In this document: in pieces, positions 1 through 7,370 of the stretch
How positions within the stretch are numbered: the first letter of the stretch is position 1
Layout of the letters: each line of letters starts with the position of its first letter
Source of the DNA: Alphaproteobacteria bacterium
GTDB taxonomy: Bacteria; Pseudomonadota; Alphaproteobacteria; Puniceispirillales; Puniceispirillaceae
Direction: 5' to 3'
DNA length: 8,402 bases
NCBI GenBank assembly: GCA_011526395.1
Contig: WTHW01000078.1
Span: forward strand, 1-8,402
Notes under the pieces: generated by a model
Told to the model about the DNA's origin: nothing
Databases searched by the model: none
The model's input: only the letters and a program-made list of their open reading frames with translations
Position numbers and translations under genes: made by a program

Positions 1-1032
1 TAACTCTACCCAGCCGCTTATATTTTCTCGCACGATTTGTTCAATGACCTTCATGCCATAGTCACTGTCATTTAAGCAGGGAAGATAGTTAAATTTACCA
101 CCACCTGCCTCATGGAAGCTTTCTTGACCTTCTATCGCTAATTCTTCAAGCGTTTCAAGACAATCAGCTACAAATCCGGGTGCCATTAGCGCAAGATGTT
201 TGACTTTCTTTTCACCAAAATGTTCCAGCGTCTCATCTGTGTATGGTTGCAGCCATGGCTCGCGACCAAATCGAGATTGAAACGTCACCATGAATTTATC
301 TTCTGGCCAATCAAGTTCTTCGCGTACTAACCGTGCCGTTTTCATGCAATGACAATGATAGGGGTCACCTTGTGCAAAATATCTTTGTGGAATGCCGTGA
401 AAAGATAATTGCAGCATATCAGGTGAGCCATTTTGCTTCTGAAAATCACGGAAACTATCTGCAAGCGCTTTGATGTAGACAGGATGGTCATGCCATGGGG
501 GTGCAGTGCGGATGGCAGGCATCCATCTTTGCTTCAATGCCCATTTAAACACTTCATCATTTACAGTGGCTGTGGTTGATGCTGCATATTGTGGATAAAG
601 CGGCACAATAACAAAGCGGTTACATCCAGCCTTTTGCATGTCATCCAGACGAGACGCAATAGATGGATTGCCATAACGCATGGCGTAATCAACCATTAAA
701 TCATCTCTTTTGCCTAGTTTTTTTGCCATATGTTCGGCTTGTAATCTTGTATATTTCCGAAGGGGAGATCCATCTTCATCATCAAGCCAAATTGAGGCAT
801 AGGCATCACCTGATTTGCGAGGGCGAATATTCAGGATAATAAGATTTAATATCAGCCACCATAAAAGGCGCGACACCTCAACAACGCGCCTATCTGATAA
901 AAACTCCTTAAGATAGCGTCTCATAGAAGGTGTATCAGTGCCATCAGGAGTGCCAAGATTAACAAGCAACACACCTGTTTTCGCATGGCGTGGCCATGTG
1001 GGATGGTCAGATGGATATGGTTTGACAGACAT
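1..1032 (-). CDS. hemH: Ferrochelatase (HemH), 3'-truncated by the window edge
   Basis: HemH inserts Fe(II) into protoporphyrin IX, the last step of heme synthesis. Reading minus from an ATG at 1032-1030 gives 344 codons with no stop before the left edge, beginning MSVKPYPSDH. The family is visible throughout: VLLVNLGTPDG at residues 21-31, PLYPQYAASTTAT at 144-156, the ferrochelatase signature LSFHGIPQRYFAQGDPYH at 209-226 with the metal-binding catalytic His212, and APGFVADCLETLEE at 284-297 with the conserved acidic residue Glu293. The C-terminal PCLNDSDYGM...ISGWVEL matches the usual end of alphaproteobacterial enzymes, so probably only a few residues are missing. An AGGGTGA Shine-Dalgarno sequence lies about 6 bases before the ATG. 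The gene follows hemA by 97 bases on the same strand, so co-transcription is possible. Family assignment is secure; the true stop cannot be seen. Confidence 0.96.
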   Translation of the reverse strand, partial: MSVKPYPSDHPTWPRHAKTGVLLVNLGTPDGTDTPSMRRYLKEFLSDRRVVEVSRLLWWLILNLIILNIRPRKSGDAYASIWLDDEDGSPLRKYTRLQAEHMAKKLGKRDDLMVDYAMRYGNPSIASRLDDMQKAGCNRFVIVPLYPQYAASTTATVNDEVFKWALKQRWMPAIRTAPPWHDHPVYIKALADSFRDFQKQNGSPDMLQLSFHGIPQRYFAQGDPYHCHCMKTARLVREELDWPEDKFMVTFQSRFGREPWLQPYTDETLEHFGEKKVKHLALMAPGFVADCLETLEELAIEGQESFHEAGGGKFNYLPCLNDSDYGMKVIEQIVRENISGWVEL

Positions 1033-1069
1033 GCCTATCACCCTGTTTATAAATGATTATTTTATTTAC

Positions 1070-1092
1070 GATCTGCTGGTAATAAACAGATC
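1070..1092 (-). repeat. Short inverted repeat between hemA and hemH
   Basis: GATCTG (1070-1075) and CAGATC (1087-1092) are perfect 6-base arms around an 11-base loop. No run of T follows on the minus strand, so this is unlikely to be an efficient intrinsic terminator. It could be a weak processing hairpin in a hemA-hemH message, an operator, or chance. Confidence 0.3.
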
Positions 1093-1129
1093 ATCTCACA
1101 GTGATTCTATAGTCGAGAAATTTGCAAAA

Positions 1130-2377
1130 TTAGCCATTTTGCGCAATTTGGGTATCTTCAGCATTCGCATGCATGCTAGGCGGGTCTATTTTCTTCATAG
1201 TCGTGGCAAGAGCTTGAACGAGTGTCTCAATCATCTCATCAGTATGAAGAGGGCCCGGTGTAATGCGCAAACGCTCTGTTCCTCGTGGCACAGTTGGGTA
1301 ATTGATAGGCTGAATATACAAATTATGTTCTTTCAGCAATGTCCAGCTTATCTCTGAGCATTTAGACGCATCTCCTACCATCACTGGCACGATATGTGTC
1401 GTAGATGGCAATGCTGGTATGCCAATCTCTTTGAAACGCTGCTTCAGCTTTGCAGCTTGCTGTTGTTGCGCGTCTCTTTCAGAAGATGAGGTCCTCAAAT
1501 AAGATACACTTGCAAGCGCCGCCTCTGCGAGGGCAGGCGGCATAGCTGTTGTAAAGATAAAGCCCGAACCAAAGCTTCGAATGGCATCGCAAATAACATC
1601 ACTTGCAGCAATATATCCGCCCATAGCGCCATAAGCTTTGCCAAATGTGCCTTGGATAATGTCGATATCATCAGACAGACCGTCTCGTTGTGCGACACCA
1701 CCGCCATATTCTCCGTACATGCCAACAGCATGAACTTCATCAAGATATGTTAAAGCATTATAATTTTTTGCTAGGGCGATTATTTCAGCAATAGGCGATG
1801 TATCACCATCCATCGAATAGACTGATTCAAATATGATGAGTTTGTGACGCTCTATTGGCTGAGCTGCCAATAGCTCTTCCAAATGTGAAACATCATTATG
1901 CCTAAATATTGCTTTATCAGCGCGTGAATATCTGATGCCAGAAATGATGGAGGCATGGTTCATAGAGTCTGATAGCACTAGCGGGTTATCCATCATGGAT
2001 AAAATGGCGCTAATGCTGGCCTCATTGGCAACATAGCCAGATGTGAACACCAATGCGCGCTCTTTATTATGAACAAGCGCACATTCGTTTTCTAAGGCAA
2101 CGATGGATGAAGAAGTGCCAGATATATTGCGGGTTCCGCCAGCACCAGTTCCAAAATTTGAAACTGCTTTATTCATAGATTCGATAGCATGATTTGATTG
2201 ACCCATGCCCAAATAATCATTTGAACACCAGACTGTTACCTCTTTTGGTCCTGTTTCACTATGCCAAATAGCATGCGGATGCCGCCCAACTTGACGCTCC
2301 AGCTCGACAAAATACCTGTAACGGTTTTCGAGCTTTAACTTTTCAACATGGCTATCAAATAGCGTCTTGTAATCCAA
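1130..2377 (-). CDS. hemA: 5-aminolevulinate synthase (ALAS)
   Basis: This is a PLP-dependent alpha-oxoamine synthase that condenses glycine and succinyl-CoA to 5-aminolevulinate, the committed step of tetrapyrrole synthesis by the C4 route. Its 415 residues are close to the usual bacterial length. Visible motifs are VWCSNDYLGMGQ at 49-60, GTGAGGTRNISGT at 76-88, SDSMNHAS at 136-143, FRHND at 158-162, FESVYSMDGD at 183-192, YLDEVHAVGMYG at 211-222 (Asp213 for the PLP ring nitrogen, His216) and GTFGKAYGAMGGY at 243-255, where Lys247 should form the Schiff base; QPINYPTVPRGTERLRITP follows at 356-374. The start codon is TTG: the frame begins MDYK like known ALAS, GGAGAG lies 4 bases upstream, and an in-frame TAA eight codons upstream leaves no alternative start. 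The last ~18 residues form a polar tail. A terminator and a candidate promoter separate it from the upstream formate dehydrogenase genes. Confidence 0.97.
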   Translation of the reverse strand: MDYKTLFDSHVEKLKLENRYRYFVELERQVGRHPHAIWHSETGPKEVTVWCSNDYLGMGQSNHAIESMNKAVSNFGTGAGGTRNISGTSSSIVALENECALVHNKERALVFTSGYVANEASISAILSMMDNPLVLSDSMNHASIISGIRYSRADKAIFRHNDVSHLEELLAAQPIERHKLIIFESVYSMDGDTSPIAEIIALAKNYNALTYLDEVHAVGMYGEYGGGVAQRDGLSDDIDIIQGTFGKAYGAMGGYIAASDVICDAIRSFGSGFIFTTAMPPALAEAALASVSYLRTSSSERDAQQQQAAKLKQRFKEIGIPALPSTTHIVPVMVGDASKCSEISWTLLKEHNLYIQPINYPTVPRGTERLRITPGPLHTDEMIETLVQALATTMKKIDPPSMHANAEDTQIAQNG

Positions 2378-2381
2378 AGGG

Positions 2382-2387
2382 CTCTCC
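2382..2387 (-). promoter_or_regulatory. Ribosome binding site supporting the TTG start of hemA
   Basis: On the minus strand GGAGAG sits 4 bases before TTG (2377-2375). Between the upstream in-frame TAA and this TTG there is no ATG or GTG, so this site decides the start. Confidence 0.75.
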
Positions 2388-2429
2388 GAAGAGTTTAATT
2401 ATGTGACCAATCATGCCACTGTGAGCACG

Positions 2430-2458
2430 GTTATAACCAACAAGCTTACTGCTGACCA
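2430..2458 (-). promoter_or_regulatory. Candidate sigma-70-type promoter for hemA
   Basis: Minus-strand TGGTCA (2458-2453, 4/6 match to TTGACA) is followed after 17 bases by TATAAC (2435-2430, 5/6 match to TATAAT). The -10 element lies inside a perfect 10-base palindrome, GGTTATAACC (2429-2438). The placement, downstream of the fdh terminator and about 50 bases before the hemA start, fits a dedicated hemA promoter. It is predicted by eye only. Confidence 0.45.
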
Positions 2459-2472
2459 CCCTAATATCTGTG

Positions 2473-2509
2473 ACAAAACGAAGCGCATGCCCAGCTATGG
2501 GCATGGCTT
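2473..2509 (-). terminator. Rho-independent terminator after the formate dehydrogenase genes
   Basis: On the minus strand, arms AAGC-CATGCCC and GGGCATG-C-GCTT (2509-2499 and 2492-2481) form an 11-pair stem with one bulged base and a 6-base loop, followed by CGTTTTGT. It begins 4 bases after the fdhA stop codon, as expected for the end of an operon. Confidence 0.75.
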
Positions 2510-2513
2510 GTCA

Positions 2514-5282
2514 TTATTCGGCAGCAGCAACCCGCTCAATAACAGTTAGCTTTGCAGCTGAAAACTTCAACTCAGGGATTTTGCCATAAGGGTCAAGCGC
2601 TGGGTTTGTAAGCATATTGGCCGGCGCTTCTGTAAAGCAGAAAGGCACGAAAATCATGCCTTTTGGCAAATTCGGGTCGAGGCGCGCGGCTAGTTCAATT
2701 TTACCGCGGCGGGTTTCAACCGCAATCATATCACCGCCTTTAGCAGATAATTGTGACAAATCATCTGGGCTTATATGCACTTCAGCTGTTGGCTCTAGCG
2801 CATCAAGCACTGTTGCGCGCCTTGTCATGGAACCAGTATGCCAATGTTCAAGCAATCGCCCAGTTGACATCACAATCGGGAAATCTTCATCTGGTTGCTC
2901 ATCAGGCGGCAATATGTCTGCCGGTGTCATTTTCCCGCGACCAGATGGGGTAGGGAAGGCATCGCCAAAGATCACATCTTTGCCTTCGGAATGTTCATCA
3001 GCACAAGGATATGTAACAGCGTCTTCAGCTTCTAGCCTATCCCAGCTGATACCAGTAAGCGATGGCATAACCATGCGCATTTCGCCGAAAATATCTTTTG
3101 GATGCTGGTAATTCCATGACAAGCCCAGACGCTTGGCAAGCTCTTGTATGATCCACCAATCTTGACGTGCTTCGCCCGGTGGGTTTACCGCCACGCGCCC
3201 TAGCTGAACACGTCTGTCGGTGTTTGTTACAGTACCTGTTTTTTCGGGAAAGGCTGAAGCTGGTAAAATCACATCTGCAAAAGCGGCTGTCTCTGTCATG
3301 AAAATATCTTGCACAACAAGATGATCAAGGCGCGTTAGCGCAGCTCGTGCATGTGTCTGATCTGGGTCTGACATTGCTGGGTTTTCACCCATAATATACA
3401 TCGCCTTTATGTCTCCATCATAGGCAGCGTCAGTGATTTCAACAACTGTGAGCCCTTTGTTTGGGTCAAGCTTGGCGCCCCAGAATTTCTCATATTTCTC
3501 ACGTGTTTCAGCATCTGTGACAGGCTTGTAATCCGGGAAAAACATCGGAATAAGGCCAGCATCAGATGCGCCTTGCACGTTATTTTGGCCTCTTAATGGA
3601 TGAAGACCAGCGCCAGGCTTTCCGACATTGCCTGTAAGCAACGCTAGTGAAATCAAGCAACGTGCATTATCTGTACCATGTGTATGCTGTGATACACCCA
3701 TGCCCCAAAAAATAAGAGCAGCATTGGCTTTTGCATAAGTGCGGGCTGTCTGCCTAATCACGTCAGGTGCAATGCCACAAATGGGGCTCATTGCCTCAGG
3801 TGTTGTGGCCGCTGTCGCTTTTTTCAGGTCTTCAAAACCTTCTGTATGCTCTTCAACATACGTCTTGTCATGCAGTCCTTCTGCGATAATTGTGTGTATC
3901 ATTGCATTTAGAAGCGCAACGTCCGCACCCGGTGTAAAATTCAGGGACGCTTTGGCATAGCGATCAAGTACCTGTCCACGCGGGTCAAAGATGAATAGAT
4001 CAGCGCCTCTTTGCGCTGCATTCTTAATGAAAGTCGCAGCAACAGGGTGGTTAACCGTCGGGTTTGAGCCGATAACAATGATGACGTCTGAGTGCTGGCA
4101 TTGAGAGAATGAAGCTGTCACCGCACCTGAGCCGATATTCTCAAGCAACGCTGCAACAGATGACGCATGGCAAAGGCGCGTGCAATGATCCACGTTATTT
4201 GTTTTAAAGCCTGTTCTGACAAGTTTTTGAACAAGATAGGCTTCTTCATTTGTGCCTTTTGCAGAGCCGAAACCGCTCATTGCTGATGGACCATGCGCAT
4301 CAAGGGTGTCCTTCAGTCCCTTAGCTGCAAGGTCAAGCGCTTCTTCCCAGCTTGCTTCACGGAAGTGGGTTAGCGGGTTTGTTGGATCAAATGGCATAGA
4401 GGCGGATTTTGGCACATCTTCGCGTCTGATTAGCGGCTTTGTAAGGCGTTCAGGATTATTGATATAATCAAAGCCATAGCGACCTTTTACACAAAGGCGC
4501 CCTTGGTTTGCAGGGCCTTGTTTTCCTGTAACCGAAACAATCTTTTCATCCTTAACATTAAAGGTAAGCTGACAGCCAACACCACAATAAGGGCATACTG
4601 AATCTACCTGCTTGTCAGGAGTGATGGATAGCTTTTGGCTATCATCAAGAACTGTTTTTGGCATTAAGGCGCCTGTTGGACAGGCTTGCACACACTCACC
4701 ACAGCCCACACAAGTTGATGCCCCCATATCATCACCGAAATCAAATACGATATGAGCATCAGAGCCACGACCAGCAAGGCCAATCACATCATTAACTTGC
4801 ACTTCGCGGCAGGCACGAACACATAAATTACATTGAATGCAAGCATCCATATTCACTGCTATCGCTGGGTGCGATGTATCTGCTTCTGGTGCAAATGCTG
4901 CAGGAAAGCGTGATTCAGTTGTATCTTGGCTTTCAGCAAATTGCCAAAGTTGGCTCTCTGGGTCATGCGCACTTTCTTGAGGTGGCTGGTCAGAAACAAG
5001 AAGCTCCATTACCATCTTTCGCGCTGTGTCCGCGCGGTGAGATTGGCTGTGGACTACCATGCCTTCAGTTGGTTTTCTCAAGCAAGATGCGGCAAGAACA
5101 CGCTCGCCCTCAATTTCAACCATACAAGCGCGGCAATTTCCATCTGCCCGATAATTGTCATCATCCTTGTAACAAAGATGGGGTATGTCTGTGCCTTGCG
5201 ATTTAGCGATTTGCCAAATTGTTTGATCAGAATCTGCAGTTACGAGCTTGCCATCAAGCGTGAATTCAACTTTTTGCGACAT
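2514..5282 (-). CDS. fdhA: NAD-dependent formate dehydrogenase, catalytic alpha subunit (Mo/W-bis-pterin)
   Basis: This subunit oxidises formate to CO2 and passes electrons through iron-sulfur clusters to the partner encoded just upstream. The 922 residues hold: an N-terminal [2Fe-2S] domain (Cys37, Cys50, Cys53, Cys67); a two-cluster ferredoxin domain (Cys148/151/154/158 and Cys191/194/197/201); and the molybdopterin oxidoreductase body from about 226, with [4Fe-4S] ligands Cys230, 233, 237, 264 and Lys266. In VDHCTRLCHASS, Cys371 takes the place of the selenocysteine of E. coli FdhF and His372 follows; Arg564 in LRGQNNVQG lies 193 residues beyond Cys371, the FdhF spacing. The C-terminal cofactor-binding domain runs from about 800. 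There is no signal peptide, so it should be cytoplasmic. No cysteine occurs between 67 and 148, so the His-Cys3 cluster of FdsA and NuoG is missing. GAGGA lies 12 bases before the ATG, inside the end of fdhB, 4 bases away. Whether the metal is Mo or W cannot be read here. Confidence 0.95.
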   Translation of the reverse strand: MSQKVEFTLDGKLVTADSDQTIWQIAKSQGTDIPHLCYKDDDNYRADGNCRACMVEIEGERVLAASCLRKPTEGMVVHSQSHRADTARKMVMELLVSDQPPQESAHDPESQLWQFAESQDTTESRFPAAFAPEADTSHPAIAVNMDACIQCNLCVRACREVQVNDVIGLAGRGSDAHIVFDFGDDMGASTCVGCGECVQACPTGALMPKTVLDDSQKLSITPDKQVDSVCPYCGVGCQLTFNVKDEKIVSVTGKQGPANQGRLCVKGRYGFDYINNPERLTKPLIRREDVPKSASMPFDPTNPLTHFREASWEEALDLAAKGLKDTLDAHGPSAMSGFGSAKGTNEEAYLVQKLVRTGFKTNNVDHCTRLCHASSVAALLENIGSGAVTASFSQCQHSDVIIVIGSNPTVNHPVAATFIKNAAQRGADLFIFDPRGQVLDRYAKASLNFTPGADVALLNAMIHTIIAEGLHDKTYVEEHTEGFEDLKKATAATTPEAMSPICGIAPDVIRQTARTYAKANAALIFWGMGVSQHTHGTDNARCLISLALLTGNVGKPGAGLHPLRGQNNVQGASDAGLIPMFFPDYKPVTDAETREKYEKFWGAKLDPNKGLTVVEITDAAYDGDIKAMYIMGENPAMSDPDQTHARAALTRLDHLVVQDIFMTETAAFADVILPASAFPEKTGTVTNTDRRVQLGRVAVNPPGEARQDWWIIQELAKRLGLSWNYQHPKDIFGEMRMVMPSLTGISWDRLEAEDAVTYPCADEHSEGKDVIFGDAFPTPSGRGKMTPADILPPDEQPDEDFPIVMSTGRLLEHWHTGSMTRRATVLDALEPTAEVHISPDDLSQLSAKGGDMIAVETRRGKIELAARLDPNLPKGMIFVPFCFTEAPANMLTNPALDPYGKIPELKFSAAKLTVIERVAAAE

Positions 5283-5286
5283 GACT

Positions 5287-7017
5287 TTAAATGTCCTCTT
5301 TTGAGACTGTTGAATGTTGCGGGATATCTTCAGGGAAATGTTTCATAACACTGGAAAGTGGGTTAGATGCTGCCTGACCAAGACCGCAAATCGAAGCGTC
5401 AGTCATCGCCATAGACAATTCACTTAACAAATCTGTGTCTGCATGCGGTTGTGACATAAGTGCAACCGCCTTTTCAGTGCCGTTACGGCAAGGTGTGCAT
5501 TGGCCACAAGATTCATGTTTAAAAAACTTCATCAAGTTTAAAGCGGCGCTCCACATGTCATCTTTGTCTGATAATACCACAACAGCATGTGAGCCAACAA
5601 AGCACCCTTCATCAGCGAGTGGGCCACCAAAATCGAGCGGTATATCTGCTTTCGATGCTGGTAATATGCCACCAGAGGCACCGCCAGGGAGATACCCCTT
5701 AAAATCATGGCCGTCTGCCATGCCGCCGCACGCTTCAATTAACTCAGACACGGTAGCGCCAGCTGCACAAGTTACAAGGCCGGGGTTGGCAACACGGCCA
5801 GATACAGAATATGTTCTGAAACCCGGATGTCCATCGCGTCCTTGTGCATTAAACCACTCGGCGCCTTTTTCGACAATGTCTCGCACCCAGTAGAGTGTCT
5901 CAACATTATTGACCAAAGTGGGTCTTCCAAATAGGCCAACCTCAGCAACATATGGCGGGCGATGTCTAGGCAGACCTCGTTTCCCTTCAATGGATTCAAT
6001 CATGGCTGATTCTTCACCACATATGTAAGCGCCAGCGCCTCTTCTTAGTTCGAGTGCTGTGTGGTCATCCAAGCCGGCTTTATTCACAAGTGCCAATTCT
6101 TTGCGCAATAAATCGATGATTTCAGGGTACTCATCGCGCATGTAGATATAGCAATGTTCAATCCCAACCACCTTTGCGGCAACCAAAATGCCTTCAATCA
6201 TGCGGTGCGGGTCTGTTGTAAGGTAATGCCTATCCTTAAAGGTGCCGGGCTCTCCTTCATCACCGTTAATCGCCATCATGCGCGGGCCTTCATAGCCACT
6301 CACGATTGACCATTTGCGGCCTGTTGGGAACCCTGCGCCGCCTAGCCCACGAAGGGCTGAGCCAGATAAGGCTTCGATAACGCTTTCAGCTGTGCGCGTG
6401 CCAGATTTCAAATCTTTAAGTAATTGATAGCCGCCATCATCAACATAAGAGTCAAAGCCTCTATAGCTAGGTGCATCAGCGTGTGGGGCAGGTGATTTAA
6501 CGCGCTCAATCAAGTCAGCTTTTGATGTGTTCGCTACAAGGGAGTGTCCATCTGCTGCTGCTGGCGCTTTGTCACACGCGCCAATACAAGGGGCGCCAAC
6601 AAAGCGCACCTCATCACTGTTGTATGATTGTAGTTCCTCAAGCAAGGCTTCGCCACCGGCCATCATACAGGATAATGATGTGCAAACACGGACTGTTCGT
6701 TTTGCTGGCGCGTCCTGCCCTTCTTTCACGAGATCGAAATGATCGTAAAAACTTGCGACTTCCCAAACTTCAGCCATGGGAATTTTCATCAAATGTGCAA
6801 GCGCAGCTAGTTTTTCAGCAGAAAGATGTTTGTCGTTATCTTGAATGATATGAAGATACTCAATCAGCATATCGCGCTGGAATGTTGCGCCTTTCAGCAA
6901 GCCCTTCACTTCTTCGATAGCGTTCGGGTCAGTTAGACGGCCTTTTGGCTTAAACTTCCCTTTCGGGCGCTTGTTGCCAGGAGTGTTCGGAAGGTCCTTA
7001 TCAAAAGAATCTGGCAT
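5287..7017 (-). CDS. fdhB: NAD-dependent formate dehydrogenase, fused NuoE-NuoF-type beta subunit
   Basis: This diaphorase subunit takes electrons from the catalytic subunit and reduces NAD+ through FMN. Its 576 residues join two proteins that are separate in FdsG/FdsB and in most complex I. Residues ~1-30 are a basic tail (KRPKGKFKPKGR). Residues ~31-175 are a NuoE-like thioredoxin fold with [2Fe-2S] ligands Cys112, Cys117, Cys144 and Cys148. Residues ~190-576 are NuoF-like: RGLGGAGFPTGRKW (223-236), NGDEGEPGTFKDR (251-263) and RRGAGAYICGEESAM (325-339) form the FMN/NAD site; an SLBB segment follows at about 400-450; Cys504, 507, 510 and Cys544 bind a [4Fe-4S]. All ligands are present. AAGGG lies 8 bases before the ATG. 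The stop is 4 bases before the fdhA ATG, so the pair is translationally close. A two-subunit enzyme with a fused beta subunit resembles FDH1 of Methylobacterium extorquens (fdh1A/fdh1B). Confidence 0.94.
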   Translation of the reverse strand: MPDSFDKDLPNTPGNKRPKGKFKPKGRLTDPNAIEEVKGLLKGATFQRDMLIEYLHIIQDNDKHLSAEKLAALAHLMKIPMAEVWEVASFYDHFDLVKEGQDAPAKRTVRVCTSLSCMMAGGEALLEELQSYNSDEVRFVGAPCIGACDKAPAAADGHSLVANTSKADLIERVKSPAPHADAPSYRGFDSYVDDGGYQLLKDLKSGTRTAESVIEALSGSALRGLGGAGFPTGRKWSIVSGYEGPRMMAINGDEGEPGTFKDRHYLTTDPHRMIEGILVAAKVVGIEHCYIYMRDEYPEIIDLLRKELALVNKAGLDDHTALELRRGAGAYICGEESAMIESIEGKRGLPRHRPPYVAEVGLFGRPTLVNNVETLYWVRDIVEKGAEWFNAQGRDGHPGFRTYSVSGRVANPGLVTCAAGATVSELIEACGGMADGHDFKGYLPGGASGGILPASKADIPLDFGGPLADEGCFVGSHAVVVLSDKDDMWSAALNLMKFFKHESCGQCTPCRNGTEKAVALMSQPHADTDLLSELSMAMTDASICGLGQAASNPLSSVMKHFPEDIPQHSTVSKEDI

Positions 7018-7039
7018 CTCTAATGCCCTTTCCCAATTC

Positions 7040-7079
7040 TGCTACTTTAAAAATATGACATAACACCGCTAGCTTGCAA
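7040..7079 (-). promoter_or_regulatory. Weak candidate promoter upstream of fdhB
   Basis: Minus-strand TTGCAA (7079-7074) and TATTTT (7055-7050) are 18 bases apart, each a 4/6 match to sigma-70 consensus. The position, about 30 to 60 bases before the fdhB start, is suitable, but the match is poor. The fdh genes could instead be read from the DUF3553 promoter. Confidence 0.25.
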
Positions 7080-7092
7080 TATATGGCGTTAT
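7051..7092 (-). terminator. Possible weak terminator or attenuator between the DUF3553 gene and fdhB
   Basis: Minus-strand ATAACGCC (7092-7085) pairs with GGTGTTAT (7067-7060) with one G-U pair, around a 17-base loop. GTCATATTTTT follows. The large loop and the gap before the T run make it weak. It overlaps the candidate fdhB promoter, so the two calls compete. Confidence 0.3.
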
Positions 7093-7112
7093 TGTTTGTA
7101 ACTAATTCTGGC

Positions 7113-7313
7113 CTAATCTGTTCTGTCTGCGACAGAGGTCAAATCAACGACCGTCAAATCCACCATTTCGCAATTAATCAGTAATTTGCCTGCTTCTTCA
7201 AAATTCACAACTACGCGCATCCCGGTTATTGATTGCACTTGCCCTAAGCCCCATTCTGGCTTTTCAGGGTGCTTTACAAAATCACCCAATGTAAAATCTA
7301 AAAATGCGTTCAT
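7113..7313 (-). CDS. Small DUF3553-family protein
   Basis: A 66-residue acidic, soluble protein with no signal peptide or membrane segment. The core LGDFVKHPEKPEWGLGQVQSITGMRVVVNFEEAGKLLI (residues 9-46) matches the DUF3553 pattern: a V-x-HP-x-x-P-x-WG-x-GQVQS turn followed by a VNFE-x-AGK strand. This resembles the small Tudor/SH3-like barrels at the C-terminus of UvrD/PcrA-type helicases and in CarD-type proteins. A nucleic-acid or RNA-polymerase contact role is therefore plausible but unproven. The ATG at 7313-7311 starts directly on the domain, yet I see no clear Shine-Dalgarno sequence before it. The gene lies between the regulator terminator and fdhB (95-base gap), so it may be monocistronic or lead the fdh transcript. 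Family call is good; function is unknown. Confidence 0.85.
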   Translation of the reverse strand: MNAFLDFTLGDFVKHPEKPEWGLGQVQSITGMRVVVNFEEAGKLLINCEMVDLTVVDLTSVADRTD

Positions 7314-7324
7314 CGTCTATCTGC

Positions 7325-7370
7325 TAGGATGCCTGTAGCGTGGATATAGAGCTACGATATTTGCTTGCCC
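7325..7370 (-). promoter_or_regulatory. Weak candidate promoter for the DUF3553 gene
   Basis: On the minus strand TGGGCA is followed after 17 bases by TATATC, each a 4/6 match to sigma-70 consensus, a few tens of bases before the ATG. Short arms GTAGC (7335-7339) and GCTAC (7351-7355) flank the -10 region. This is a by-eye prediction with modest support. Confidence 0.25.

Noticed and set aside
938..1357. Plus-strand open frame spanning the hemH start, the gap and the hemA end
   Set aside because: Both ends are antisense to confidently identified genes and the protein resembles nothing known.
2388..2420. Possible FNR/FixK-type site before hemA (TTGGT...TAATT)
   Set aside because: Only the left half approaches TTGAT-N4-ATCAA; the right half does not match.
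2617..3111. Plus-strand open frame of 164 codons inside fdhA
   Set aside because: It is antisense to well-conserved fdhA codons, rich in Ser/Ala runs typical of a shadow frame, and shows no recognisable domain.
4166..4182. Possible selenocysteine in the formate dehydrogenase active site
   Set aside because: The codon at the E. coli FdhF Sec140 position encodes cysteine (Cys371), and there is no in-frame TGA.
5435..5893. Plus-strand open frame of 152 codons inside fdhB
   Set aside because: It lies opposite the conserved NuoF-like region and has no domain of its own.
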